A stretch of 64,000 bases of DNA. It comes from Alphaproteobacteria bacterium. Lineage in GTDB: Bacteria; Pseudomonadota; Alphaproteobacteria; Rhodobacterales; Rhodobacteraceae. The position numbers and the translations under genes were made by a program. Of the stretch, positions 48,939 to 57,359 are shown piece after piece. The stretch's first letter is position 1. Every line of letters starts with the position of its first letter. The notes beneath the pieces are model-generated. The model was not told the DNA's origin. It worked only from the letters and a program-made list of their open reading frames with translations, and searched no databases. Location: NCBI GenBank assembly GCA_030429495.1, contig JAUIFH010000004.1:290372-354371 (forward strand), read 5' to 3'.

Positions 48939-49415
48939 ATGAAAAAACACGAGATGGACGAGGTTCACGCCGAGGAGGCGATGACGCAATACGGCTCTAT
49001 CTGCTTTCGCGTGCGAAAGAAGGATGGATGCAAGGTGCTTCTGATCACCAGCCGCGATACCGGCCGCTGGGTGATTCCGAAGGGCTGGCCGATGAAGGGC
49101 AAGTCCGGCCCGGAGGCGGCGCTGCAGGAAGCCTACGAGGAAGCCGGGGTCGAGGGCAGGGTCCGCGCCGAGAGCAGCGGCCTTTATTCCTATGACAAGA
49201 TCCTTGACGACGGCACGCCGCAGCCCTGTGTCGTGACCGTCTATCCGGTCAAGGTCGTCCATCTGCACGGGAAATACCCCGAGCGTGACCAGCGCCGGCG
49301 GCGTTGGTTCAGCCCGAAGAAGGCCGCCAAGAAGGTCAACGAACCGGAGTTGCAGGAGATCCTGGCGAGTTTCGACCCTGACCTGCAGGCGGGCGGCAAA
49401 AGCGGGGCGGCTTGA
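48939..49415 (+). CDS. NUDIX hydrolase (DIPP-like)
   Basis: A 158-residue protein with a single NUDIX domain: WVIPKGWPMKGKSGPEAALQ followed by EAYEEAGVEG. The box reads G-x5-K-x7-QEAYEEAGV, so the catalytic EExG core is kept while the first Glu and the Arg differ from the classical consensus, as in other proteins of the PKGWP type. Likely substrates are diphosphates such as diadenosine or inositol polyphosphates. It is preceded by a GAGGAGGAGG stretch about 30 bases upstream and is followed by the DUF1178 gene. Confidence 0.86.
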   Translation: MKKHEMDEVHAEEAMTQYGSICFRVRKKDGCKVLLITSRDTGRWVIPKGWPMKGKSGPEAALQEAYEEAGVEGRVRAESSGLYSYDKILDDGTPQPCVVTVYPVKVVHLHGKYPERDQRRRRWFSPKKAAKKVNEPELQEILASFDPDLQAGGKSGAA

Positions 49416-49464
49416 TTCCCGGGCGAATTCTCCCACATTGAACGGAACGGCCGAAAGTAAGCGA

Positions 49465-49896
49465 ATGATCCGTTACGCATTGTCCTGTGACAGCGACCAT
49501 GATTTCGAAAGCTGGTTCCAGTCCGCCGAGGCGTTCGATCGGCTGCTTGGTGCCGGCCATGTCGCCTGCGCGATCTGCGGTTCGGCCAAGGTCACGAAGA
49601 AGCTGATGGCGCCGGCGGTTCGGCCGACGCGTAAAGCCGCCACCGACCCCGCCCCGTCGCTGTCGCGCCCAGCCAACCCGGCGGAGAAGGCGCTTGCCAC
49701 CATGCGCCGCCATATCGAAGAAAACTCCGACTATGTCGGGCTGAACTTCGCCGCCGAGGCACGCGCGATCCACGACGGCGACGCGCCCGAACGCTCGATC
49801 TACGGCGAGGCGCGGGCCGAGGATGCGAAGCGCCTGATCGAGGACGGCGTCCCGGTTGCGCCGCTGCCGTTCCTACCGGCGCGCAAGACGAACTGA
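49465..49896 (+). CDS. DUF1178 family protein
   Basis: A 143-residue conserved alphaproteobacterial/betaproteobacterial protein of unknown function. It starts MIRYALSCDSDHDFESWFQS and has a CAICGS pair with an upstream cysteine (C8) that could bind metal. The C-terminal half is conserved (EKALATMRRHIEENSDYVG, ERSIYGEARAEDAKRLIEDG, VPVAPLPFLP). It lies 49 bases after the NUDIX gene in the same direction, so the two may be cotranscribed. Confidence 0.88.
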   Translation: MIRYALSCDSDHDFESWFQSAEAFDRLLGAGHVACAICGSAKVTKKLMAPAVRPTRKAATDPAPSLSRPANPAEKALATMRRHIEENSDYVGLNFAAEARAIHDGDAPERSIYGEARAEDAKRLIEDGVPVAPLPFLPARKTN

Positions 49897-49937
49897 CGCA
49901 GGGGGCTGTCTGCCCCCTCTTTGCCTTCGGCAAATTC

Positions 49938-49969
49938 ACCCCCGAAAGTATTTCGGGACAGAAAGTGAA
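49938..49969 (+). repeat. Short dispersed intergenic motif, copy B
   Basis: The stretch ACCCCCGAAAGTATTTCGGG followed by ACAGAAAGTGA resembles copy A at 46426-46453. It includes the small hairpin CCCGAAAGTATTTCGGG (CCCGAAA/TTTCGGG, loop GTA), which may terminate the DUF1178 transcript. Confidence 0.5.
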
Positions 49970-50017
49970 ACGGGGACGAATACCACGGATCACGAACATC
50001 GGGCAGGAGAGCGGACC

Positions 50018-50392
50018 ATGGATATCCGGCAGGAGGCCCAAGCCCTCTTTGATCGCATGGCATCCGCCTACCGCGCCGGGAACGCAGCAGGTTGTGCCGA
50101 TTGCTTCACCGAGGACGCCCGCCTTCTGTCCCCCTACGCGCCAGAAGCGCGCGGTCGCGCGGCGATCGAGGCATTGCACCGGGACTGGACCGGCGATGGC
50201 GGCAACCGCAAGACCCTGACCGTGATCGAGGCGGGAAGCGACGGCAACGCCGGCTGGTGCCTCGTGGCCTATTCCGAAGGCGACATGACCGGCGACGGCA
50301 AATCGTTGAACGTGCTGCGGCGCGGTTCCGACGGTTGGCGCGTCAGCCATTGCTGTCTCGCGGCCGACGATCCACCTTTGGCCGAAGCATAG
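50018..50392 (+). CDS. SnoaL/DUF4440-like (NTF2 fold) protein
   Basis: A 124-residue protein: MDIRQEAQALFDRMASAYRA, GNAAGCADCFTEDARLLSPY, then GRAAIEALHRDWTGDGGNRK and a C-terminal strand pattern ending DGWRVSHCCLAAD. This is the usual layout of ketosteroid-isomerase-like NTF2-fold proteins. No catalytic pair can be assigned and the substrate is unknown. The start at 50018 has an AGGAGAG ribosome-binding site. Confidence 0.75.
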   Translation: MDIRQEAQALFDRMASAYRAGNAAGCADCFTEDARLLSPYAPEARGRAAIEALHRDWTGDGGNRKTLTVIEAGSDGNAGWCLVAYSEGDMTGDGKSLNVLRRGSDGWRVSHCCLAADDPPLAEA

Positions 50393-50489
50393 CCCGGCCA
50401 CCATCGCCCCTTGCCCTCGCCCCCCTGCCCGCATAAGAAGCGCGCGATTTGATACGCGCGCATGTCGCGCACGCCATTGGGGGGCCGGA

Positions 50490-51746
50490 ATGCCGCTTCT
50501 CGTGATGAAATTCGGCGGCACTTCGGTGGCCGATCTCGACCGCATCGCCAATGCCGCCGAAAAGGTCAAACGCGAGGTCGATCGCGGCTATGACGTGATC
50601 GTCATCGTCTCGGCCATGTCCGGCAAGACCAATGAGCTTGTGGGCTGGGTCGAGGAAACCTCTCATCTCTATGACGCGCGCGAATACGACGCCGTCGTGG
50701 CGAGCGGCGAGAACGTGACCGCCGGTCTCATGGCGCTCCGCCTGCAGGAAATGGACGTGCCCGCCCGCAGCTGGCAGGGCTGGCAGGTGCCGATCAACAC
50801 GACCTCGGCCCATTCAGCTGCCCGCTTTGTCTCGATCCCGCGCGCCAATATCGACGCAAAGTTCGCCGAGGGCTTCAAGGTCGCGGTCGTTGCGGGCTTT
50901 CAGGGCGTCTCGGAAGAGGGGCGCATCACCACGCTCGGCCGTGGCGGCTCGGATACCACCGCCGTCGCCTTCGCCGCCGCCTTTGGCGCGGAACGCTGCG
51001 ACATCTATACCGATGTGGACGGGATCTATACGACCGATCCCCGCATCACCTCGAAGGCCCGCAAGCTGGAAAAGATTGCGTTCGAAGAGATGCTGGAACT
51101 GGCATCGCTCGGCGCCAAGGTCCTGCAAACCCGCTCGGTTGAGCTTGCCATGCGCTTCAAGGTGCGCCTGCGCGTCTTGTCGAGTTTCGAGGATACTGAC
51201 GACAACTCCGGAACCCTGGTCTGCGACGAGGAGGATATCGTGGAATCAAAAGCCGTCTCTGGCGTCGCCTACAGCCGCGACGAAGCCAAGATCACGCTGG
51301 TGACGGTCGAGGACCGCCCCGGCATCGCCGCCGCGATCTTCGGCCCCCTGGCCGAGGCCGGGATCAACGTGGACATGATCGTCCAGAACATCTCGGAAAA
51401 GGATTATGAGGGTCACACGATGGCGGTGACTGACATGACCTTCTCCTGCCCGACCAATCAGGTCGCCCGCGCCAGAAAGGCGATGGAAGATGCCCGCGCC
51501 GCCGGATCGATTAACTACGACGATCTGGTCGTCGATACCGAGACCGCCAAGGTCTCGGTCGTCGGCATCGGCATGCGGTCGCAATCCGGCGTCGCCTCGA
51601 AGATGTTCAAGGCGCTTGCGGCCGAAAACATCAACATCAAGGTCATCGCCACGTCCGAGATCAAGGTCTCGGTCCTGATCGACCGCAAGTACATGGAACT
51701 CGCGGTTCAGGCGCTTCACGACGCGTTCGGGCTGGAAAAGGCCTGA
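50490..51746 (+). CDS. lysC: Aspartate kinase LysC
   Basis: A 418-residue aspartokinase. The catalytic domain has LVMKFGGTSVADLDRIANAA, VVASGENVTAGLM, TLGRGGSDTTAVAFAAAFGA, CDIYTDVDGIYTTDPR. Tandem C-terminal ACT domains (about residues 265-410) are the allosteric site for lysine and threonine feedback (ITLVTVEDRPGIAAAIFGPL, VSVVGIGMRSQSGVASKMF). It catalyses the first step of lysine, threonine and methionine synthesis. An internal start producing a separate beta subunit is possible, as in other class II LysC, but not evident. Confidence 0.96.
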   Translation: MPLLVMKFGGTSVADLDRIANAAEKVKREVDRGYDVIVIVSAMSGKTNELVGWVEETSHLYDAREYDAVVASGENVTAGLMALRLQEMDVPARSWQGWQVPINTTSAHSAARFVSIPRANIDAKFAEGFKVAVVAGFQGVSEEGRITTLGRGGSDTTAVAFAAAFGAERCDIYTDVDGIYTTDPRITSKARKLEKIAFEEMLELASLGAKVLQTRSVELAMRFKVRLRVLSSFEDTDDNSGTLVCDEEDIVESKAVSGVAYSRDEAKITLVTVEDRPGIAAAIFGPLAEAGINVDMIVQNISEKDYEGHTMAVTDMTFSCPTNQVARARKAMEDARAAGSINYDDLVVDTETAKVSVVGIGMRSQSGVASKMFKALAAENINIKVIATSEIKVSVLIDRKYMELAVQALHDAFGLEKA

Positions 51747-51886
51747 CCGCCCGACAGGTGCGTAACCGCCGATAGCCGCTTGCCAGGACACGGTCGACGG
51801 GCCGCCGCCGCATCTCGTTGTTTCGTTTTGCGATACGCTATGATCTAAGAGGGCAGAATACCTCTGCGGGCCTTCTGGGAGAATTC

Positions 51887-54133
51887 ATGCCCGAACGCAC
51901 GGAAAGCGAAAGTCGCAAGCTGCTCAGACGCTTGCGCGACACCCTTGCAGAACCCGGCGCCGGCCAGGAGCGGCTGGATCGCATCACCCATCTGATCGCG
52001 GATTCGATGGAAAGCGAGGTTTGTTCCATCTACCTGTTCCGCGATGACGACACGCTGGAACTCTGCGCGACCGAGGGTCTGAAGCCCGAAGCCGTCCACC
52101 AGACCCGGATGCGGATCGGGGAGGGCCTCGTGGGCCGGGTCGCCAAGACCTCCGCCCCGGTCAACACGGCGAACGCGCCGGCCGAGAGGGGCTTCCGCTA
52201 TATGCCGGAGACCGGCGAGGAGATCTATTCCTCCTTCCTCGGCGTGCCGATCCAGCGCCTTGGCGAAAAGCTCGGCGTACTCGTCGTGCAGTCGAAAGAG
52301 GCGCGTCAGTTTTCCGACGACGAGGTCTATGCACTAGAAGTCGTGGCCATGGTCGTGGCCGAGATGACCGAGCTTGGCGTCTTCGTCGGCGAAGGCGAAG
52401 CGCTCAGCGCGCTGCATCAGCATCCGGTGATGTTTCGCGGCGGCACCGGACAGGAGGGCGCGGCGGAGGGACGGGTCTGGCTGCACGAACCGCGCGTCGT
52501 TGTCACCAACCCCGTCGCCGACGATCCAGTCAAGGAGCTCGCCCGGCTGAACGAGGCGGTGGACAAGCTCCGCATCTCGGTCGACGCGATGGTCACGATG
52601 ACCGACGGTCAGGACAAGGAGCAAAGCCAGGTCCTTGAAGCCTACCGCATGTTCGCGAATTCGCGCGGCTGGATGCGGCGGATGGAAGAGGACATCGCGC
52701 GCGGCCTGTCGGCCGAAGCGGCGGTGGAAAAGGAACAATCCGCCGCCCGCGCCCGGCTTGAAACCGTGCCCGACCCCTATCTGCGCGACCGGCTTCACGA
52801 CCTCGACGACCTCTCGAACCGGCTCCTGCGCATCCTGACCGGACAGGGCGCCGATACCGGGGCCGAAATGCCCGACGACCCGATCCTCGTCGCCCGCAAC
52901 ATCGGCCCGGCAGAGCTTCTCGACTACGGCCGCAGGCTGCGGGGCATCGTGCTTGAGGAAGGCGCCGTCGGCTCCCATGCCGCCATCGTCGCGCGCGCGC
53001 TCGCCATCCCGCTTGTCATCCATGCCGAGCGCGTCACGACCGAGGCGCTGAACGGCGACCCGATCCTTGTCGATGGCGATCAGGGTATCGTGCATCTGCG
53101 TCCTGAGGAAACCGTCGCTGCGGCTTTCCGCGACAAGATCGCGATGCAGGCCGCCGCCCAGAGCCGCTATGCCAGCCTGCGCGACAAGCCCGCGACCGCG
53201 CTGTGCGGCACGACGATCTCGCTGCACATGAATGCCGGGCTGATGGCCGATCTGCCGTCGCTCGCAGGCTCGGGCGCCGAGGGCGTGGGCCTGTTCCGCA
53301 CCGAATTGCAGTTCCTGATTCGCAGCCATGTGCCGAAACGGGCGGAGCTTGCGCAGATCTATGCCGGGGTGCTCGACGCGGCGAAGGGCAAGCGTGTCGC
53401 CTTCCGCACGCTCGACATCGGCTCGGACAAGGTGCTGCCCTACATGAAGCGGGTGGAAGAGCCGAACCCGGCGATGGGCTGGCGCGCGATCCGCGTTGCG
53501 CTCGACAAGCCGGGCATCATGCGGATGCAACTTCAGGCGCTGCTGCGCGCCGCAAAGGGCCGGCCGCTTTCGGTCATGTTCCCCTTCATCGCCGAGTTCG
53601 ACGAGTTCCGCACCGCCCGCCGGATGCTCGACGACGAGGTTGCGCGGGAGAAGCGGCTTGGCCATCCCCTGCCCGCAACACTCGAAGTCGGCGCGATGCT
53701 TGAGACGCCCTCGCTCGCCTATGCGCCCGACGCCTTCTTCGAGGCCGCGGATTTCATCTCCATCGGCGGCAACGACCTCAAGCAGTTCTTCTTCGCCGCC
53801 GACCGCGAGAACGAAACCGTCCGGCGGCGCTACGACATGCTCAATACGAGCTTCCTGCATTTCCTGTGCCGGATCGTGGAGCGGTGCGACGCGGCCGACA
53901 CGGGCCTTTCCTTCTGCGGCGAGGATGCCGGTCGGCCTGTGGAAGCGCTTTGCCTCGCCGCGATCGGTTTCCGGACGCTCTCGATGCGGCCCGCCTCGAT
54001 CGGTCCGGTCAAGCACCTCATCCGCCGCGTAGACCTCAAGGAACTGCGCGACGTGATCGAGGCGGAATGCGATGCCGGCGCGACGAATGTCCGCTCCGGC
54101 GTGATCGACTGGTTGTCGAAGCAGGACATCTGA
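51887..54133 (+). CDS. ptsP: PtsP, enzyme I of the nitrogen phosphotransferase system (EI-Ntr)
   Basis: About 748 residues from MPERTESESRKLLRRLRD. Residues 20-165 form a GAF domain (ADSMESEVCSIYLFRDDDTL). The PTS enzyme I region follows, with the phosphorylated histidine H364 in VGSHAAIVARALAIP. The PEP-binding TIM barrel carries GAEGVGLFRTELQFL, VAFRTLDIGSDKVLPYM and GGNDLKQFFFAADREN, and the cysteine loop is LSFCGEDAG. It phosphorylates NPr from PEP in response to glutamine/nitrogen status. It is downstream of lysC. Confidence 0.95.
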   Translation: MPERTESESRKLLRRLRDTLAEPGAGQERLDRITHLIADSMESEVCSIYLFRDDDTLELCATEGLKPEAVHQTRMRIGEGLVGRVAKTSAPVNTANAPAERGFRYMPETGEEIYSSFLGVPIQRLGEKLGVLVVQSKEARQFSDDEVYALEVVAMVVAEMTELGVFVGEGEALSALHQHPVMFRGGTGQEGAAEGRVWLHEPRVVVTNPVADDPVKELARLNEAVDKLRISVDAMVTMTDGQDKEQSQVLEAYRMFANSRGWMRRMEEDIARGLSAEAAVEKEQSAARARLETVPDPYLRDRLHDLDDLSNRLLRILTGQGADTGAEMPDDPILVARNIGPAELLDYGRRLRGIVLEEGAVGSHAAIVARALAIPLVIHAERVTTEALNGDPILVDGDQGIVHLRPEETVAAAFRDKIAMQAAAQSRYASLRDKPATALCGTTISLHMNAGLMADLPSLAGSGAEGVGLFRTELQFLIRSHVPKRAELAQIYAGVLDAAKGKRVAFRTLDIGSDKVLPYMKRVEEPNPAMGWRAIRVALDKPGIMRMQLQALLRAAKGRPLSVMFPFIAEFDEFRTARRMLDDEVAREKRLGHPLPATLEVGAMLETPSLAYAPDAFFEAADFISIGGNDLKQFFFAADRENETVRRRYDMLNTSFLHFLCRIVERCDAADTGLSFCGEDAGRPVEALCLAAIGFRTLSMRPASIGPVKHLIRRVDLKELRDVIEAECDAGATNVRSGVIDWLSKQDI

Positions 54134-54209
54134 GCATCTGCGCAAGGCGCGGTTGCGATATCCCGCGCCGCGCATAGACTGGGATCCGTGGTTCCGGACG
54201 GGAGGCCCC

Positions 54210-55721
54210 ATGCCCCGGATGAAGACGCCCGGCGTCTATATCGTCGAGAAAAATGCGTTCCCGAACTCGGTCATCGAGGTTCCGACGGCGGTGCCGGCCT
54301 TCGTCGGCTATACCGAAGCGGCCGCTGATGACAATGGATCGCTCCACCTCAACCCCCGACGGCTGACCTCGATGGTGGAATTCACCACCTGCTTTGGCGG
54401 CGCCGCACGACCGACCTTCGCGATCGGCGCGCACGATCCCTCCAGCCCACTGCCCGCAGCGCGCTATGCCGCACCCGACGGCACCGTCGACCTGACATTG
54501 ACGCCGCCCGCCTTCTGCCTGCATGCCGCCATGCGCCACTTTTATGTCAATGGAGGAGGCGACTGTTACGTCGTGTCGGTCGGTGGCTACAACGCCGCGG
54601 AGATCAACGCCGACGCGCTGATCGACGGCATTGCCGCGCTCGCCGCCGAAGCCGAACCCACCCTTCTCGTGGTCCCGGAAACCACGCGCCTTTCGGCGGC
54701 TGAGGCGATCCGCGTTCAGCAGGCGATGCTGGACCATTGCGGCCGCGTCACCGGCAGCCGCTTCGCGATCCTTGATCTTCACAATGGCCACCTGCCGCTC
54801 AATTCCGCACCGGTGCAGCCGGTGGATGCATTCCGCAACGCCATCGGAACCCGGCATCTCGGCTACGGGGCGGTCTATTACCCTTGGGTGAACGCCACGC
54901 TCTTCACCGCCTCCGATTGCCGTTTCGACCATCTCGACACGGCGTCCCGGCAGGTCCTGGCCGATCAGCTCTCGGCCAGTTCCACAGCCCTTCCCCCGCC
55001 CGCAACAGAGGCGATCTCTCTTGTCCGGGGCGACACCCCGGCGGAAGGGTCGACACCGCCTACCGCCGATGAGGCCGACCAAACGCTCCGCACGCTCTGC
55101 CCGCTCTACGTCACCGTCACGAGGGCCATGGCCGGCCTCCTCAACGCAATGCCGCCCGGCGCTGCGATGGCCGGGATATACACGATGGTCGACAACTCCC
55201 GCGGGGTCTGGAAAGCGCCGGCGAATGTCTCCGTCTCATCGGTGTCCGCGCCGATGGTGGCCGTTGACCACCGTGAACAGGAAGACCTGAACGTCTCTGT
55301 GACTGGCAAGTCGGTGAACGCGATCCGCCCCTTCACCGGGGAAGGCACCTTGGTTTGGGGCGCGCGCACGCTCGACGGGAATTCGCTCGACTGGCGGTAC
55401 ATTAATGTCCGTCGAACGATGATCATGCTTGAGCAGAGCATCAAGAAAGCGATGGAAGCCTATGTCTTTGAACCGAACACTTCGGAGACGTGGATCACCC
55501 TCCGTGCGATGATCGAGAACTTTCTGACCAGTACCTGGAAAGCGGGTGGCCTGGCCGGCACGTCTTCGGACGATGCCTTCTCGGTCAAGGTCGGCCTTGG
55601 CGAGACGATGACGCCGCAAGACATTCTCGAAGGCATCCTGCGCATGACGGTCATGGTCGCCGTCACACGACCGGCGGAGTTCATCGCACTTCAATTTAGC
55701 CAGCAGATGCAGAAAAGCTAA
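54210..55721 (+). CDS. Orphan contractile tail-sheath family protein
   Basis: A 503-residue protein with the hallmarks of tail-sheath/contractile injection-system sheath proteins. The N-terminal MKTPGVYIVEKNAFPNSVIE, VPTAVPAFVGYTEAA is the standard strand-exchange segment. The C-terminal VFEPNTSETWITLRAMIENF, LTSTWKAGGLAGTSSDDAF and MTVMVAVTRPAEFIALQFSQ is the sheath core. No tube, baseplate, spike or ClpV-like ATPase gene is nearby. The flanks are ptsP and an EcsC-family gene. Its stop codon falls inside repeat copy 2. It could be a relic, a domesticated structural protein, or part of a system split across the genome. Confidence 0.88.
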   Translation: MPRMKTPGVYIVEKNAFPNSVIEVPTAVPAFVGYTEAAADDNGSLHLNPRRLTSMVEFTTCFGGAARPTFAIGAHDPSSPLPAARYAAPDGTVDLTLTPPAFCLHAAMRHFYVNGGGDCYVVSVGGYNAAEINADALIDGIAALAAEAEPTLLVVPETTRLSAAEAIRVQQAMLDHCGRVTGSRFAILDLHNGHLPLNSAPVQPVDAFRNAIGTRHLGYGAVYYPWVNATLFTASDCRFDHLDTASRQVLADQLSASSTALPPPATEAISLVRGDTPAEGSTPPTADEADQTLRTLCPLYVTVTRAMAGLLNAMPPGAAMAGIYTMVDNSRGVWKAPANVSVSSVSAPMVAVDHREQEDLNVSVTGKSVNAIRPFTGEGTLVWGARTLDGNSLDWRYINVRRTMIMLEQSIKKAMEAYVFEPNTSETWITLRAMIENFLTSTWKAGGLAGTSSDDAFSVKVGLGETMTPQDILEGILRMTVMVAVTRPAEFIALQFSQQMQKS

Positions 55722-55829
55722 AGCGTTTCGCGTTCAACATGAGACATCACTGATCAGAAATCGTGTTCGCAATCAGCATTTTGCTGATTGCGAGGCAGCG
55801 AATTCTGATTCAGGTTTAACGCGAAACGC
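55718..55829. repeat. Palindromic intergenic repeat, copy 2
   Basis: Ends form a perfect 12-bp inverted repeat, GCGTTTCGCGTT (55723-55734) and AACGCGAAACGC (55818-55829). Nested inside are ATCAGAA.../...TTCTGAT and, at the centre, GCAATCAGCA-TTT-TGCTGATTGC. It includes the stop codons of both convergent neighbours, the sheath gene (TAA 55719-55721) and the EcsC-family gene (TAA at 55816-55818 on the minus strand). Confidence 0.8.
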
Positions 55830-56661
55830 CATTGTCGCCTTGCCCGATGCCCGCTTTCGCCCTATCGGCACGGACCAGCCCGGCGCGAAACTCCGTATCG
55901 ACCAGTTCGGGGCCGTAGCGTTCGGCAAGCCTCTGCAAGCCGAACCGTACATGCGCCATGTCGCGGTAGTAGGACAGGAAGGCAAGGTTTACACCCGCCC
56001 CCGCCGCCGCGCCCAAAACCGGCACCGCCTGACTTGCGAGCTTGCGCCCCAGAACCGCCGCCAGCGCCGGGGCGACCTGCTGGATCAGCGCCTGCACCGT
56101 CGCGCCGTTGACAGCGAGCCGGGTGCCGAGAAAGCTTGTATCGACACCGTCGTCATCGTCGAGCGGCCCGCCCGAGCCGAAGATCTCAAGGCAGGTCAGC
56201 CGCGTGCCGGGCGCCGCCGGATCGAAGCCGTATCCCCCGGCAACCTTCTGCATCGCGCCGAAGAACAGCGCGACCGTCGCCGGCAGTTCCACTACGGCGG
56301 AGCCGAGCCCGCCGAACCCACCAAGCGCGCCGCCGGTCGCCACGGCAACCTGGTGGCCCCATTCGCCGGTATCCGGCATCGACGGGTGGCTGCCGACCTG
56401 CCCCGCGGCCCAATAGGCCCCTTCAAGGATTTCCGCGGTCCCGGTCTCAACAAGCCGCCTCAGGTTGGCGGGCAGCGCGGTCAGCCGCGTCTCGATCTTG
56501 CCGCCGATCGCGTTCATCGCCCGCATCGCGGGCCCGTTCGCGCGGCGCAGCCGTAAGGCGAGGGCGGCCACCTCGACCAGCGCGTCGGGTGGCAGGGCAA
56601 GTGCCGGCGGGGCAAAGTCGCCACCGGGAACCGGCACGGGAAGCATCGGTTCTTCGTTCAT
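55816..56661 (-). CDS. EcsC family protein
   Basis: A 281-residue protein related to the EcsC family. It has a long helical N-terminus, a Gly-rich hydrophobic centre (ATGGALGGFGGLGSAVVELP, ATVALFFGAMQKVAGGYGFD), the LTCLEIFGSGG segment and a C-terminal hydrophobic stretch (ASQAVPVLGAAAGAGVNLAF) before YYRDMAHVRFGLQRLAERYG. EcsC-family function is poorly understood and may be membrane associated. The last five codons and stop (NGVSR) come from repeat copy 2. Confidence 0.82.
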   Translation of the reverse strand: MNEEPMLPVPVPGGDFAPPALALPPDALVEVAALALRLRRANGPAMRAMNAIGGKIETRLTALPANLRRLVETGTAEILEGAYWAAGQVGSHPSMPDTGEWGHQVAVATGGALGGFGGLGSAVVELPATVALFFGAMQKVAGGYGFDPAAPGTRLTCLEIFGSGGPLDDDDGVDTSFLGTRLAVNGATVQALIQQVAPALAAVLGRKLASQAVPVLGAAAGAGVNLAFLSYYRDMAHVRFGLQRLAERYGPELVDTEFRAGLVRADRAKAGIGQGDNGVSR

Positions 56662-56692
56662 ATCCTATAGATATGTGCGCCCAACCCGCGCT

Positions 56693-57190
56693 TCAATCTT
56701 CCGCCGGCGCGGCGCGCGTCACGAGGCCCGTGACCCCATCCCACGCACCAGGACGCAGCGAAAGGCCCAGTACCCGGTCAGGGTTGGTCGGCGGCGGCAT
56801 TTCCACGCTTTCCAGCTTGCGGAAACCGAAGCGCCGGTAATAGGGCTGGTCGCCCACCAGAAGCACCCGCTCCCAACCCAGGCGTGCGGCCTCGGCAAGG
56901 CTTTCATGCATCAGCATGCCGCCCAGCCCCTCGCCCTGCCGTGTCGGGTGGACAGCGACGGGGCCTAGAAGCAACACCTTCCGCCCGCCGACGAGGATCG
57001 GCCAGTAGCGGATCACGGCGGCGAGTGTCCCCTCATCGTCCCGCAAGACATGGCAAAGCTCGCGCACCATCGGCACGCCGTCCCTCAGCCGGTAGGAAGA
57101 CAGCGCCGTCCGCCCCGGCGCGAAGCAGAGGTCATAAAGCGCCTCGACCTCCCACCAGTCGGCCTCCGTTTCCTCCTCAAGCCTGTACAA
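56693..57190 (-). CDS. GNAT-family N-acetyltransferase
   Basis: About 165 residues. The GNAT acetyl-CoA motif A is LLGPVAVHPTRQGEGLGGMLM and the end contains QPYYRRFGFRKLESVEMP. It acetylates an unknown small molecule or protein in the cytoplasm. I chose the TTG at 57190 (start of the conserved part, YRLEEETEADWWEVEALYDL), preceded by GGGGAG. A GTG at 57274 is in frame but lies inside repeat copy 3 and has no ribosome-binding site. Confidence 0.85.
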   Translation of the reverse strand: MYRLEEETEADWWEVEALYDLCFAPGRTALSSYRLRDGVPMVRELCHVLRDDEGTLAAVIRYWPILVGGRKVLLLGPVAVHPTRQGEGLGGMLMHESLAEAARLGWERVLLVGDQPYYRRFGFRKLESVEMPPPTNPDRVLGLSLRPGAWDGVTGLVTRAAPAED

Positions 57191-57225
57191 CGGCGTCCAA
57201 CTCCCCGAATCCGCTGGAAATCGCC

Positions 57226-57316
57226 CTAAAGCGTTTCGGGGTTCAGGTGAAGAAACAAGTATCGGAATTCGCACGACAAGGGGCCGAATTCGGATTCAAC
57301 GGAAGTCCGAAACGCT
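57226..57316. repeat. Palindromic intergenic repeat, copy 3
   Basis: Starts CTAAAGCGTTTCGG (57226-57239) and ends CCGAAACGCT (57307-57316), giving a perfect 10-bp terminal inverted repeat AGCGTTTCGG/CCGAAACGCT. Inside is a second pair, ATCGGAATTCG/CGAATTCGGAT (57261-57295). It lies between the divergent GNAT and flavin reductase genes, so it must overlap or adjoin their promoters. Confidence 0.78.
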
Positions 57317-57359
57317 ATAACGTCGGGCAAGATCGGTCCGAAACCGGATGAGAGGCCTC

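Noticed and set aside
48939..49415. Degenerate NUDIX box as evidence for a dead enzyme
   Set aside because: The first Glu and the Arg of the classical box are replaced, but the EExG core is intact, and the PKGWP-type NUDIX proteins of this group commonly show such changes.
52334..54211. 625-codon open frame on the minus strand
   Set aside because: Antisense to ptsP, whose catalytic motifs are all present on the plus strand.
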